A stretch of DNA of 64,000 bases. Origin: Planctellipticum variicoloris (lineage in GTDB: Bacteria > Planctomycetota > Planctomycetia > Planctomycetales > Planctomycetaceae). The position numbers and the translations under genes were made by a program. The notes under the pieces were generated by a model. That model did no database searches, was not told the DNA's origin, and saw nothing but the letters and a program-made list of their open reading frames with translations. Positions within the stretch are counted from its first letter, which is position 1, and each line of letters starts with the position of its first letter. The stretch is from positions 1,439,557 to 1,503,556 of the forward strand of contig NZ_CP130886.1 in NCBI RefSeq assembly GCF_030622045.1, written 5' to 3'. Shown piece by piece: positions 10,948-20,102 of the stretch.

Positions 10948-12618
10948 TCAGATGCCCGGAATTTCGAGGCTCTCGGCCTCTGCGATCTTGCGCAGCTTTC
11001 GCAAGGCCCGCGCCTCGAGCTGGCGGATGCGTTCCTTGGTTACGCCAAAGCGGTGGCCGACCTGCTCCAGCGTCTGCGGAGCCGCCCCCACGCTCAAGCC
11101 GTAACGGTGCACGATGATTTCCTTCTCACGCGGCTCGAGCCGATTGAGGATGACCATGATCGCTTCATGTTGACGATGGTTGACCACTTCGGAATTCGGC
11201 TCGCCCGCATGCGGATCGGACGAATTCTGGAAGACTTCGTCGTTTCCGGTCCGGAATCGGTCCAGGCGGGTGTGCTCGGCCGGAATCGAACGGGCGTAGT
11301 TCTTGATGATCGCCCAGCTCGCATAGGTCGAAAACTTGAATCCTTTCGTGAAGTCGAACTTCTCGATCGCACGAATCAGCGACATGTTGCCGTCGCTGAC
11401 CATCTCGAAGAAATTGGTGTTCGGCTTCACGTGTCGCTTGGCGATCGACACGACCAGCCGCAGGTTGCTGCGGATCAGGAAGTTCTTCACCTCGCCCGCC
11501 AGGTTCAGCCACTGCTCGATCTGATCCATGTCGCGAGTCTTCGGGCGCTGCGGATCCAGCGTCTTTCGCAATTCCGCGGCCTTGAACTTCAAGTAGTTCA
11601 TCCGCCGGAAGTAGTACGCTTCCTCCTCGCGAGTCAGCAGCGGGATGGCATACAGGCTTGCCAGATACGGCGGCAGCCCCGGCGGCGGCTTGACGACTCC
11701 TGATTTGCGGTCAGTCGGCGGAGGCGACGACGTCAGAATGTTCGCGTCGGCGTCGGCCGCATGAAATTCCTCGGCGTCCATGAAGTCGATCGGCAGTTCC
11801 AGGATCTGCTGAGCCCGGACTTCCGCGACGACGCGATAGATGCTTGTGCGGGTCCGACGGTATTTTTCCGAAAGGACGCCCACGTCCAGCCCGCGACGAA
11901 ATTCCGCCACGAGCTGAACTTTCTGCTCGTCAGACAATGGTGAGGTGGAGTTGGGAAACACGGCAACCTCCGGATGTTCCTGGTCGTGATTCTTCAATGT
12001 ATAACGCACCGTCTCGGGAGACCGTCCGAAGCGTCTCCCCAACCGCCGGGCAACTTCCGTCTGCCCGGCGCCAGCCCGCGACAGCCGTCGCGCCCGGCGA
12101 ATCAGATTCTCGCGTTCTGCATCGGTCAATTGACTGAAACTGGCTCCCCGTTCGACGACAGTCGGATTCCGCTGAACAAATCGCTCAACCGTAGAACGGA
12201 GAAAGCCTACCTTTTTCCTGCCGCCAAACCGGAATCGCCGCGCCGGCAACCCTCTTTCGCGCCACCGCAGGACCGTCTTTCCGGACACTTGATATCGACG
12301 ACTCACGTCTTCGACGGTCCAGACTTCATCATCGGTTACGGACGCGGCCTCAAGTTCGATGTTTTCCGAAAGGTCTTCCACAAAGCGTCGCAGGTCATGC
12401 AGCGCTTCTTCTCCCGAAATCGCCAGATCGGGATACAGCTCCGCGCGATAGGACGTAATCCGTTCGCAGATTTCGCCATACGGGTAGGAGTGTGATCGTT
12501 CGATTTCCCAGAGCAGCCGCTCGGCGCGGTCCACCTGGGCAGCCTGCACATCGCGTGGTGCGTAACGGATCTGCTGATCCCGGAGCTGCTTCATCACCGG
12601 ATTGAGGTACTGCACCAC
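10948..12618 (-). CDS. Sigma-70 family factor with three extra N-terminal helix-turn-helix segments
   Basis: A 556-residue RNA polymerase sigma factor of unusual build. The GTG at 12618 is chosen because AGGAGG lies 6 nt upstream. Residues about 98-147 look like an excisionase/MerR-type DNA-binding domain (WTVEDVSRRYQVSGKTVLRW). Residues about 162-208 and 226-265 look like two homeodomain-type helix-turn-helix units. A proline-rich linker follows. Sigma region 2 is clear near 375-445 (NLRLVVSIAKRHVKPNTNFF and FKFSTYASWAIIKNYAR), and region 4 near 487-548 (RLEPREKEIIVHRYGL and GVTKERIRQLEARALRKLRK). The space between regions 2 and 4 is only about 40 residues, too short for a normal region 3. 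It sits just upstream of the tRNA-tuf-rpoBC operon. I do not assign it as the housekeeping sigma. Confidence 0.85.
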   Translation of the reverse strand: MVQYLNPVMKQLRDQQIRYAPRDVQAAQVDRAERLLWEIERSHSYPYGEICERITSYRAELYPDLAISGEEALHDLRRFVEDLSENIELEAASVTDDEVWTVEDVSRRYQVSGKTVLRWRERGLPARRFRFGGRKKVGFLRSTVERFVQRNPTVVERGASFSQLTDAERENLIRRARRLSRAGAGQTEVARRLGRRFGRSPETVRYTLKNHDQEHPEVAVFPNSTSPLSDEQKVQLVAEFRRGLDVGVLSEKYRRTRTSIYRVVAEVRAQQILELPIDFMDAEEFHAADADANILTSSPPPTDRKSGVVKPPPGLPPYLASLYAIPLLTREEEAYYFRRMNYLKFKAAELRKTLDPQRPKTRDMDQIEQWLNLAGEVKNFLIRSNLRLVVSIAKRHVKPNTNFFEMVSDGNMSLIRAIEKFDFTKGFKFSTYASWAIIKNYARSIPAEHTRLDRFRTGNDEVFQNSSDPHAGEPNSEVVNHRQHEAIMVILNRLEPREKEIIVHRYGLSVGAAPQTLEQVGHRFGVTKERIRQLEARALRKLRKIAEAESLEIPGI

Positions 12619-12946
12619 CGCCGCCCTCCTCCCCCCGCATCACCGTCTCGCAGGTCAGTGCGAAATCAAATCCATGGGAGAACCCTGCACAGCAAAACCA
12701 ATGCCAACCGGCATTGCGAAACCATTTCGTCAGTCGCGTCAACCCCTCCCCCGCCGGGGAGGAACTCGCATCTCTCCCTATGGAATACGCGAAATCTCGA
12801 CAGCCAGATGAAGAAAAAGGTTCGAGATGACGCGGAATTTACCAAGTGTCTCGCAGTCTCCCGGCGGACAATCACCCGAAGTCGCAATTGATGGACGAGT
12901 TACGGCTACAGGGGGTTTCTACTAATCAGGCAGGAGATTTTCCACG

Positions 12947-13087
12947 ATGTCTGAATTCTTGCCCAATCTCGTCACCGACATCCCGGGCAATTCCACAAAC
13001 GAACACTTCCATGCGCTCAAAATCGCACTCCAAGTTGCTCCAATAGAGACGCAGAATGCGGCGCCCCCACTTCGTGGCCGCGGCTAA
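12947..13087 (+). CDS. Possible small protein, unknown
   Basis: An open frame of 46 residues (MSEFLPNLVTDIPGNSTNEH at its start) with CAGGAG ending about 10 nt before the ATG. It shows no recognisable domain and no hydrophobic segment. Its stop overlaps the stop of the convergent membrane-protein gene on the other strand. The ribosome-binding site is the only real support, so it may not be a gene. The rest of the 12619-13083 interval holds no feature I can name. Confidence 0.22.
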   Translation: MSEFLPNLVTDIPGNSTNEHFHALKIALQVAPIETQNAAPPLRGRG

Positions 13088-13566
13088 TGGACCGCCGGAG
13101 CGGGGCTCGCGACTGGGGCGGCGCGCGGCGGATGGACCACTTTGACGTAACCCGAAATTGCGACAACGATTGCCGCCAGGCCAATCGTCACGGCGAGCCA
13201 GGTTTTCGACTTCGCCCGCATCCACTCAAACGTCGGCGACCGGCCGGTCAGGACCGAGGCCAGGAAGAACACGCCAAACGCCAGCAGAATCTTAGTTCCG
13301 ACGAGCATGTGATAGAATTTGTCGCCGCGGTGACCGCCCATCCCCCCCAGATAGTTGTAGAACCCGCTCAGCAGAAACAGCAGAATCCCCACCTGGACGA
13401 TTCGCCGCCAGCGCTGCATCACCAGACCGCGCAACTGGTTATGCGGTTCTTCAGGAAGCTGAGCCGCAGCGGGCTGGAGCACAAATCGCAGGAAAACGCT
13501 CCCCCCCAGCACCGTAATCGCCGTCCCCACATGCACCCAGCGCGAAAGTACGTCGACGAATTCCAT
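13084..13566 (-). CDS. CopD-like four-helix membrane protein
   Basis: An integral membrane protein of 160 residues from the ATG at 13566 (MEFVDVLSRWVHVGTAITVL); an open frame runs further upstream but is not membrane-like. Four hydrophobic segments are visible near residues 8-28, 52-72, 85-105 and 120-143. A conserved histidine lies in the first helix (RWVHVGTA), and HMLVGTKILLAF opens the third. This pattern resembles CopD/DUF-type cytochrome-like membrane proteins, but I see no full signature. The C-terminus is Ala/Pro-rich. It is divergent from the DUF1549 gene at 13961. Confidence 0.6.
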   Translation of the reverse strand: MEFVDVLSRWVHVGTAITVLGGSVFLRFVLQPAAAQLPEEPHNQLRGLVMQRWRRIVQVGILLFLLSGFYNYLGGMGGHRGDKFYHMLVGTKILLAFGVFFLASVLTGRSPTFEWMRAKSKTWLAVTIGLAAIVVAISGYVKVVHPPRAAPVASPAPAVH

Positions 13567-13960
13567 GCTCAGTCTTGTCCCATTGAAAAGCATCTGCCGG
13601 CCTGTCGCTGCGACAGAGCCCTGCCAGAATTGTTGATGTCGACGCTCCCCGGTCCAAGGACGCTGCCATTTTCGGAATTTCTTTGGTGCACGAAATGTCA
13701 GGTTCAGGCGTGAGATTCCGCCGATCATTCCCGGATCGCATGACGCCCCCGTTTTTCGATTTCCGGAAAGATCGGCGATCACTGATGCAGGGCTGTTGCA
13801 GCGGTCGAACTTGGTTATAGTGGGAGCTGTAGTTTTTCGAGGGAGTTCCCCTCCGAACCACACAAATCGTTGGGGTTTGCGCCCCCTGCGACGTCACCCG
13901 CTCGCGAGTCCCTGCCCGGTGGCCTTCGGGCTGGGCGGTGTAGCTCCCCGGAGGTTGTGC
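13567..13960 (+). other. Divergent intergenic region with a plus-strand promoter candidate
   Basis: This 394-bp gap separates the minus-strand membrane protein from the plus-strand DUF1549 gene. A good -10 element TATAGT lies at 13816-13821, with only a poor -35 (CTGTTG, 17 bp upstream). It would give a leader of roughly 130 nt before the ATG at 13961. I see no gene or known RNA element in the gap. Confidence 0.35.
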
Positions 13961-16234
13961 ATGCCGCGAATTGCAGTCAATTTCCGGGTACGGACACTGT
14001 TCGGCCTCGTCGCTCTGGCAGCCTGCCTGCCGTCGCTCGCATCGGATGGTCCTCCCACCGTCGAGGAAGGTCGCGCCCACTGGGCCTTTCAGCCCGTGAA
14101 CCGCCCAGCGGTCCCGGCCATCGAAATCCCCGCCCACGGCAATCCGATCGACGCCTTCATCGCGGCTCAACAGCAGACCGCGGGAGTGCGCAGTTCGACT
14201 CGGGCCGACAAGTACACGCTGCTCCGCCGGGCCAAGTTCGATCTGCTGGGAGTCCCGCCAACTCCTGCGGAAATTGCCTCGTTCGTCGCCGATGATCGCC
14301 CGGACGCTTTCGAACGCCGCGTCGAGGAATTCCTCGCCGATCCCCGCTATGGGGAAACCTGGGGCCGGTTGTGGCTCGACCTCGTTCGCTACGCTGAGAC
14401 GGCAGGCTTCAACGCCGACCCCGCCCGGCCGCAGGCCTACCAGTACCGCGACTACGTCATCCGCGCATTCAACAACGACACTCCCTACGACCAGTTTGCC
14501 GCCGAACAGCTCGCCGGGGACGAACTGTTCCCGGACAGCAAAGACGCCCTGATCGCGACCGGCTACAACCGCATGTGGCCTGACGAAAGCAATGCGTCGG
14601 ATGTCCTGCTGGCGCGGCAGTCGGCTCTCAATGATCACACGGGGAACCTGGGGGCCGTTTTCCTGGGGCTGTCGATCGGCTGCGCCCAGTGCCACGACCA
14701 CAAGTTCGATCCGATCCTGCAGTCCGACTTCTACCAGCTCCAGGCGTTCTTTTCCGGCATCACCCTGCAGGACAAAGTCCCGCTGGGCGACAACGCTGCG
14801 CTCGCAAAGTACCGCGAAGAATTGCAGGCATGGCAAGCCCGAACCGCCGACCTGCGACGCGAACTGCACGCCATCAGCCGCGACGCCCGCGCCAAAGCGG
14901 GCGCCGAGAAGCGGCTGAAGTTCCCCAAGGTCGTGCTGGACGCCGTCGACACGGCCCCGGAAGACCGCACCCCCTACCAGTTGCAGCTCGTCTTCTGGTC
15001 CGAGCGGCAGATCGAGATCAAAGACAAGGATCTGCTCGCGGCGATGGGCGAAGCCAATGCGGCCCGCCGCGACGAGCTGACCAAAGCCCTCGACGAGGCC
15101 CGCAAGTCGGCCCCGAAACCGCCGCGCGAACTGACCGCGATGGCGGTGACGGAAGTCTCCGAAAAAGCCCCCGACACATTCCTGCTGGCGACTGGCAGCT
15201 ATGACTATCCGCTTGACGAAACGCCCCCCGATGTCCCCGAGGTTCTCCGCAAGGCAGGGTGGAAAGGACCGGCGATCCAGCCGCCGCGGCCGGGAACATC
15301 CGGCCGACGGTCGGCCTTTGTCGAGTGGCTCACCGCCGCCGACAACCCGCTCACTTATCGCGTGCTGACGAATCGGATCTGGCAGGGGCACTTTGGCCGG
15401 GGGCTGGTCGAGAACGCCAACGACTTCGGCGTGCAGACCGCCGCCCCGACGCACCCGGAGCTCCTCGACTGGTTGACCGCCGAATTCCTGGCTCGCGGTA
15501 AGAGCATCAAGGAACTGCATCGTCTGATCATGGCCTCCGCGACTTACCAGCAGGCCGGATTCCGGACCGATGCCGCGAGCGACTCCGCCATCGCCCTGAA
15601 GACCGATCCCGACAATCGAACCTACTGGCACTTTCCCCGCCAGCGGCTCACCGGCGAACGGATCCGCGACGCCTGGCTGGCAGTTGCCGATTCTCTCAAC
15701 GACTCGATGTTCGGGGCTGGCGTCCGCCCTGAACTCCCCCCCAAATTCGGCGGGGCCGGAGCTTGGAAAGTTTCCGAGAACCCCGCGGATCGCGTTCGCC
15801 GGTCGGTCTACATCTACGCGAAACGCAACCTGCCCTACCCCATGCTCCAGGTCTTCGATTTGCCCGATATGCACGAGGCGTGCGGCTGCCGGACGCAGAC
15901 GACAATTGCTCCGCAGGCCCTGATGCTTCTCAACAGCGAACTGGTTCTCGGCGCGGCTCGCAAGCTCGCCGATCGCATCAATTCCGAGCATGCGACCGGC
16001 GACGCCGCCGGGATGGTCGAGTCCCTGTGGCTGATCGCCTACGGCCGCCCGCCCGATTCGGTCGAGCAGGCCGAAGCTCTGCAGTTCCTCGGTCAGCAGC
16101 AGGACCAGTTCCTGGCGCTCAACCCGTCGCTGGGAGAAGACGCGACCGCCGGACGCAAGCTGGCCAGCGGCGAAGCCTGGATCGATCTCTGCCACGCCGT
16201 CCTGAACTCGAACGAATTCCTGTTTGTGGACTGA
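13961..16234 (+). CDS. DUF1549/DUF1553 secreted protein lacking the PSCyt1 domain
   Basis: A 757-residue exported protein. The ATG at 13961 has GGAGG 6 nt upstream; the open frame begins earlier but without family sequence. A signal peptide covers the first 25 or so residues (RTLFGLVALAACLPSLAS). DUF1549 follows, with LLRRAKFDLLGVPPTPAEI and a single CxxCH haem-type motif (GCAQCHDHKFDPI). A Lys/Arg/Glu-rich middle region (about residues 285-420) separates it from DUF1553, which has LTNRIWQGHFGRGLVENAND and HPELLDWLTAEFL. Unlike its two relatives in this window it has no N-terminal planctomycete cytochrome domain. It is followed after 36 bp by a DUF1501 gene, the standard pairing. The function of these pairs is unknown. 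Confidence 0.93.
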   Translation: MPRIAVNFRVRTLFGLVALAACLPSLASDGPPTVEEGRAHWAFQPVNRPAVPAIEIPAHGNPIDAFIAAQQQTAGVRSSTRADKYTLLRRAKFDLLGVPPTPAEIASFVADDRPDAFERRVEEFLADPRYGETWGRLWLDLVRYAETAGFNADPARPQAYQYRDYVIRAFNNDTPYDQFAAEQLAGDELFPDSKDALIATGYNRMWPDESNASDVLLARQSALNDHTGNLGAVFLGLSIGCAQCHDHKFDPILQSDFYQLQAFFSGITLQDKVPLGDNAALAKYREELQAWQARTADLRRELHAISRDARAKAGAEKRLKFPKVVLDAVDTAPEDRTPYQLQLVFWSERQIEIKDKDLLAAMGEANAARRDELTKALDEARKSAPKPPRELTAMAVTEVSEKAPDTFLLATGSYDYPLDETPPDVPEVLRKAGWKGPAIQPPRPGTSGRRSAFVEWLTAADNPLTYRVLTNRIWQGHFGRGLVENANDFGVQTAAPTHPELLDWLTAEFLARGKSIKELHRLIMASATYQQAGFRTDAASDSAIALKTDPDNRTYWHFPRQRLTGERIRDAWLAVADSLNDSMFGAGVRPELPPKFGGAGAWKVSENPADRVRRSVYIYAKRNLPYPMLQVFDLPDMHEACGCRTQTTIAPQALMLLNSELVLGAARKLADRINSEHATGDAAGMVESLWLIAYGRPPDSVEQAEALQFLGQQQDQFLALNPSLGEDATAGRKLASGEAWIDLCHAVLNSNEFLFVD

Positions 16235-16270
16235 CCCGGCTGCTCGCAGCCGCCCGCCCGGAGGCCACTC

Positions 16271-17716
16271 ATGACCAACCAGCCCACCGCCAGCGACTTC
16301 CGTCTGCCGCACGCACGTCCCGCCCAGTCCCGCCGCGACTTCCTGCAGCGGGCCGGCGGCGGCTTCGGCGCCCTGGCGCTGTCGGCGATGCTGGCCGAAG
16401 AGGCCGCCGCTGGCGCCATCATCGAAGAATCGGCCCGCAAACCGCACGCCTTCGGCAAGGCGAAGAGCGTCATCTTCCTGTTCATGGATGGCGGCCCGAG
16501 CCATATCGACACGTTCGATCCCAAGCCGGTCGTCAACGAGTACGCCGGCAAACCGCTACCGTCGACCGTCAAGCGGGTCATCACCCCGATGGGGGTTTCG
16601 GAGAATCCGCTGCTGGCCTGCCAGCGGACCTGGAAGCAATACGGCGAAAGCGGGATCCCGATTTCGGACTGGTACCCGCACGTCGCGCAGTACGCTGACG
16701 ACCTGTGCGTCATCCGCTCGGTCTGGGGCGATTCGCTGAATCACGTCGGCGGCGTGGCCCAGATGAATACCGGCAGCATCCTCGGCGGCCGGCCCTGCAT
16801 GGGCTCCTGGGTCACCTACGGCCTCGGCACCGAGAACCGCAATCTGCCGAGCTTCGTGGTGCTGCTCGACAGCGACAGGGAACCGCCCGGCGGCAACCGC
16901 GTCTGGAACACCGGCTTCATGCCGGCGACGTTCCAGGGGACCAAGTTCCAGCCCGGCCGCGATCCGATCCTGCACCTCAATTCGCCGGACGGGATCACCG
17001 CGCAACGTCAGTCGAAGAAGCTGGAATTCATCGATCGCTTGAATCGGCATCACGCCGAGATTCGCCCCGGCGACTCCGAACTCGAAGCCCGCATCAAGTC
17101 CTACGAGCTCGCCTTCCGCATGCAGGCCCACGCCCCCGAGGCAGTCGACCTGACTCAGGAAACCGCGGAAACGCAGGAACTGTACGGTCTGAACGACAAG
17201 GCGACCGAGGCCTTCGGCCGCAACTGCCTCCTCGCCCGGCGGATGGTCGAGCGCGGCGTTCGGTTCATCCAGCTCTATTCAGGCTCGGGGAGCAAGTGGG
17301 ACGCTCACAGCAAACTGGAACAGAATCACTCGGGGCTGTGCAAGTCGACCGACAAGCCGATCGCCGCCCTGCTGATGGACCTGAAACAGCGCGGCCTGCT
17401 CGAGGAAACGCTGATCGTCTGGGGAGGCGAGTTCGGTCGCACGCCGATGTCCGAGAAGGGAGACGGCCGCGATCATAACCCGTACGGTTTCACGATGTGG
17501 CTGGCGGGTGGCGGCGTTCAGGGAGGCAAGATCGTCGGCTCGACGGACGACTTCGGCATGCACGCGGTCGACGACCGCCTGCACATCCACGACTTCCACG
17601 CCACGATCCTGGCGGCGCTGGGTCTCGATCACACCCGCCTGATCTACCGCCACCAGGGCCGGCCGGAACGGCCGACGCTCAATGAGGGGTATGTGTGCGA
17701 GAAGGTGTTTGCGTGA
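16271..17716 (+). CDS. DUF1501 protein (Tat-exported, sulfatase/phosphatase-like fold)
   Basis: A 481-residue protein with GGAGG 6 nt before its ATG. The N-terminus has a twin-arginine signal (SRRDFLQRAGGGFGALALSA), so it is probably exported folded. DUF1501 hallmarks are FLFMDGGPSHIDTFDPKP near residue 70, [20 protein letters not shown] near 390 and the GLDHTRLIYRHQGRPERPT end. The domain belongs to the alkaline-phosphatase-like superfamily, but no substrate is known. It forms a two-gene unit with the upstream DUF1549/DUF1553 gene. Confidence 0.94.
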   Translation: MTNQPTASDFRLPHARPAQSRRDFLQRAGGGFGALALSAMLAEEAAAGAIIEESARKPHAFGKAKSVIFLFMDGGPSHIDTFDPKPVVNEYAGKPLPSTVKRVITPMGVSENPLLACQRTWKQYGESGIPISDWYPHVAQYADDLCVIRSVWGDSLNHVGGVAQMNTGSILGGRPCMGSWVTYGLGTENRNLPSFVVLLDSDREPPGGNRVWNTGFMPATFQGTKFQPGRDPILHLNSPDGITAQRQSKKLEFIDRLNRHHAEIRPGDSELEARIKSYELAFRMQAHAPEAVDLTQETAETQELYGLNDKATEAFGRNCLLARRMVERGVRFIQLYSGSGSKWDAHSKLEQNHSGLCKSTDKPIAALLMDLKQRGLLEETLIVWGGEFGRTPMSEKGDGRDHNPYGFTMWLAGGGVQGGKIVGSTDDFGMHAVDDRLHIHDFHATILAALGLDHTRLIYRHQGRPERPTLNEGYVCEKVFA

Positions 17717-17729
17717 TTGCGGGGGGAAC

Positions 17730-17938
17730 CACGAATCACACGAATTCGCACGAATCAGAGTGAAGAGATGGAACCACGGAAGGCACTGAGGTCACCGAGA
17801 AAGACACAGGGTGCATGAAGCAAAGCAAAATGCACCAGCTCCAAGGACGGGTGCATTTGCATGCGTCCTGCATGAGTCCGCCTCACCCCCTCTTCCATTT
17901 TGCACTTTGCATTTTTCACCTTTCATTTTGCACTGACT
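17730..17938. repeat. Intergenic heptamer-repeat locus A
   Basis: Three copies of the 7-mer CACGAAT lie at 17730, 17739 and 17749. A strict 7-bp tract follows at 17897-17938: ATTTTGC, ACTTTGC, ATTTTTC, ACCTTTC, ATTTTGC, ACTGACT. The tract is AT-rich compared with the flanking genes. It fills the gap between the DUF1501 stop and the convergent uup stop. Confidence 0.75.
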
Positions 17939-17945
17939 TCTCGCC

Positions 17946-19847
17946 CTAATTCAACTCCATCGCCTCTTCCCAGTGCTCCATCAGCCGGGCCAGATCTGCC
18001 TGGGCCTGCGCATAATCTTGCTGCGTCCGCTGCATTCGTTCCGCATCTCGATGCACCTCGACGTCCGCCAGGTCGGCCTCGCAGCGGGCGAACTGGGCTT
18101 CACTGGCCGCGATGTCGGCTTCGATGTCTTCGACTTTGCGGTACGGGTATTTTCGCCGGCGTTTGCTGTCTGACGGCTTATTCCGTTCCGCCGCGGCGCG
18201 CTCGGCCGCTTTTTGGCCTTCCTGGCTGGCCTGCTGGGCCGCCTGCTGGTTTTTGCGGAACGAGACGTACTCGGAGTAGTTCCCTTCGAACAGGAACCAG
18301 CGGTCCGGTTCCACGACGAGGACTTTCGTCGCGAGCCGGTCGAGGAAGTAGCGGTCGTGGCTGACGAACAGCAGGGTTCCTGCGAACGTCCGCAGGGCCT
18401 GTTCCAGAGCGTCGCGAGACCAGAGATCGAGGTGGTTGGTCGGTTCGTCGAGGACCAGCACGTTCGGCTGCAGGGCGGCAATCCGGGCCAGGGCGACTTT
18501 GCTCCGCTCGCCGCCGCTCATCGCCCCGACCTTTTGCAGCGCCAGGGCGCCCCGGACGCCGAACTTCGCCAGCAAGTCCCGGAGCTGGCCGTCGGTGTAA
18601 CGGGCGATATCGGGCGGCCGGATCGCTTCCATCGCGTCGAGATTTTCGTCGACGCAGGCGAGCTGCTGGTCGAAATAGGCCACCAGCACGTTGGCCCCGA
18701 ACCGCACCGTCCCGGCGTCGGGTGGAAGCTCCTTCAGCAGCGTCCGCAGCAGGGTCGTTTTGCCGGTGCCGTTGGGGCCGATGATGCCGAGCCGGTCGCC
18801 GCGATCGACGCGCAGCGAGACTTCTTTGAAGAGGGGCGGGCCGCCGAAGCCTTTCGTCAGGCCGGTGGCCTCGATGACCCAGTCGCCGGTCCGGGTGCAG
18901 TTGCCGAAGCCCATGTTGGGGCCGTCGATGTCGCTGATGGTTTCGACAGCCTCGACCCGGGCCAGCTTCTGTTCGCGGTCTTTAGACTGTTTCGAAAGCT
19001 GCCCGTAGCGGTTGCGAGTGATGAACTCTTCGGTCCGGGCGATGAATTCCTGCTGCTTTTCGAAGGCCCGCTGGGCGACCAGTTGCCGCTCTTCCCGCAG
19101 CCGCCAGTACTGCGAGAAATTCCCCGGATAGTCGCTCAGCCGCCCCTGATGCTGCTCCAGAATCCGCGTGCAGACCCGGTCCAGGAAGTAGCGGTCGTGG
19201 CTGACCAGCACCATCGCCCGCCCGCAGCCCACCAGGTAGTTTTCCAGCCACTCCGTGGCGGCGATGTCCAGGTGGTTCGTCGGTTCGTCGAGCAGCAGGA
19301 CGTCGGGCGCCCTCAGGAGCAGCCGGGCGAGGAGCAGCCGGTTCTGCTGTCCGCCGCTGAGGGACTGCGCCGGCTGGTCGTACTGGGACCGGTCGAATCC
19401 CAGCCCCGCCAGGACCTGGTCGATCCGGTAGTCGACCTGAAACCCGTCCAGCCGCTGCAGCTCGTGCTGGATGGCGTCGAACCGCTTCTGCAGCCTGGCC
19501 AGTTCGTCAGGGGCGGCCGTCGCCATCTGGTCGGCGACCCGGTGCGATTCCTCCTGCAGGCGGAACACGGTGTCCAGCCCCTCGCGGGCCTCGTCGAGGA
19601 GCGTCCGGCCGGGGGCGAATTCCGGGTGCTGTTCCAGAATTTCGATCCGGACGTCGCCAGGAATCGCCAGTTCCCCCGTGTCGGAGTGGTCCTGCCCGGC
19701 CAGAATCCGCAGCAGGGTGGTTTTTCCTGCCCCGTTCGGCCCGACCAGGCCGATCCGTTCGCCCGCCCGGACGTCGAAGGTGGCCTTGTTCAGAATCGGC
19801 GCACTGTCGAACTGGCGGCTGAGGTCGCGGGTGGAAATGAGGATCAT
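17946..19847 (-). CDS. uup: ABC-F family ATPase, Uup-like
   Basis: A soluble protein of 633 residues with two ABC ATPase domains and no membrane segments, typical of ABC-F factors that act on the ribosome. Walker A motifs are GPNGAGKTT (near residue 36) and GPNGTGKTT (near 345); signatures are LSGGQQNR and MSGGERSK, each followed by a DEPTNHLD Walker B. The linker between domains is charged and helical. A C-terminal coiled coil (about 560-633, RKVEDIEADIAASEAQFARC) matches Uup, which is linked to DNA transposon excision and ribosome function. The ATG at 19847 (MILISTRDLSRQF) is chosen on family fit; it has no clear Shine-Dalgarno, and a TTG at 19922 is in frame. Confidence 0.92.
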   Translation of the reverse strand: MILISTRDLSRQFDSAPILNKATFDVRAGERIGLVGPNGAGKTTLLRILAGQDHSDTGELAIPGDVRIEILEQHPEFAPGRTLLDEAREGLDTVFRLQEESHRVADQMATAAPDELARLQKRFDAIQHELQRLDGFQVDYRIDQVLAGLGFDRSQYDQPAQSLSGGQQNRLLLARLLLRAPDVLLLDEPTNHLDIAATEWLENYLVGCGRAMVLVSHDRYFLDRVCTRILEQHQGRLSDYPGNFSQYWRLREERQLVAQRAFEKQQEFIARTEEFITRNRYGQLSKQSKDREQKLARVEAVETISDIDGPNMGFGNCTRTGDWVIEATGLTKGFGGPPLFKEVSLRVDRGDRLGIIGPNGTGKTTLLRTLLKELPPDAGTVRFGANVLVAYFDQQLACVDENLDAMEAIRPPDIARYTDGQLRDLLAKFGVRGALALQKVGAMSGGERSKVALARIAALQPNVLVLDEPTNHLDLWSRDALEQALRTFAGTLLFVSHDRYFLDRLATKVLVVEPDRWFLFEGNYSEYVSFRKNQQAAQQASQEGQKAAERAAAERNKPSDSKRRRKYPYRKVEDIEADIAASEAQFARCEADLADVEVHRDAERMQRTQQDYAQAQADLARLMEHWEEAMELN

Positions 19848-20102
19848 CGGGGGATCTGGTTCCAGCGAAAGCGGGCGGATTTGCCCCGGACGCCCTTCCG
19901 GCAGCCCCGGCAGGTTGGTCAATCCTAAAGCGGGGGACTATATTGCAGCAATTCTGACGGCCGGATCACCGTCGTCTCGCGGATGAGGCGACGTCGGCCG
20001 CACCGTTCCGGAGTTTCCCCGCGCGGGGCTGGACGGACCGCAGGGGCTTGCCGGACCCGCAGGGCCGGAAGCCCGCTCACGACGTATGAAATGAGAGTCG
20101 GA

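Noticed and set aside
10948-12618. Calling this sigma factor RpoD/SigA
   Set aside because: It lacks region 1.1 and apparently region 3 and has extra DNA-binding modules, so the housekeeping role is not supported.
13451-16504. Minus-strand open frame of 1017 residues opposite the DUF1549 gene
   Set aside because: Low-complexity Arg/Gly/Ala translation, no domain, antisense to a gene with a clear signal peptide and conserved domains.
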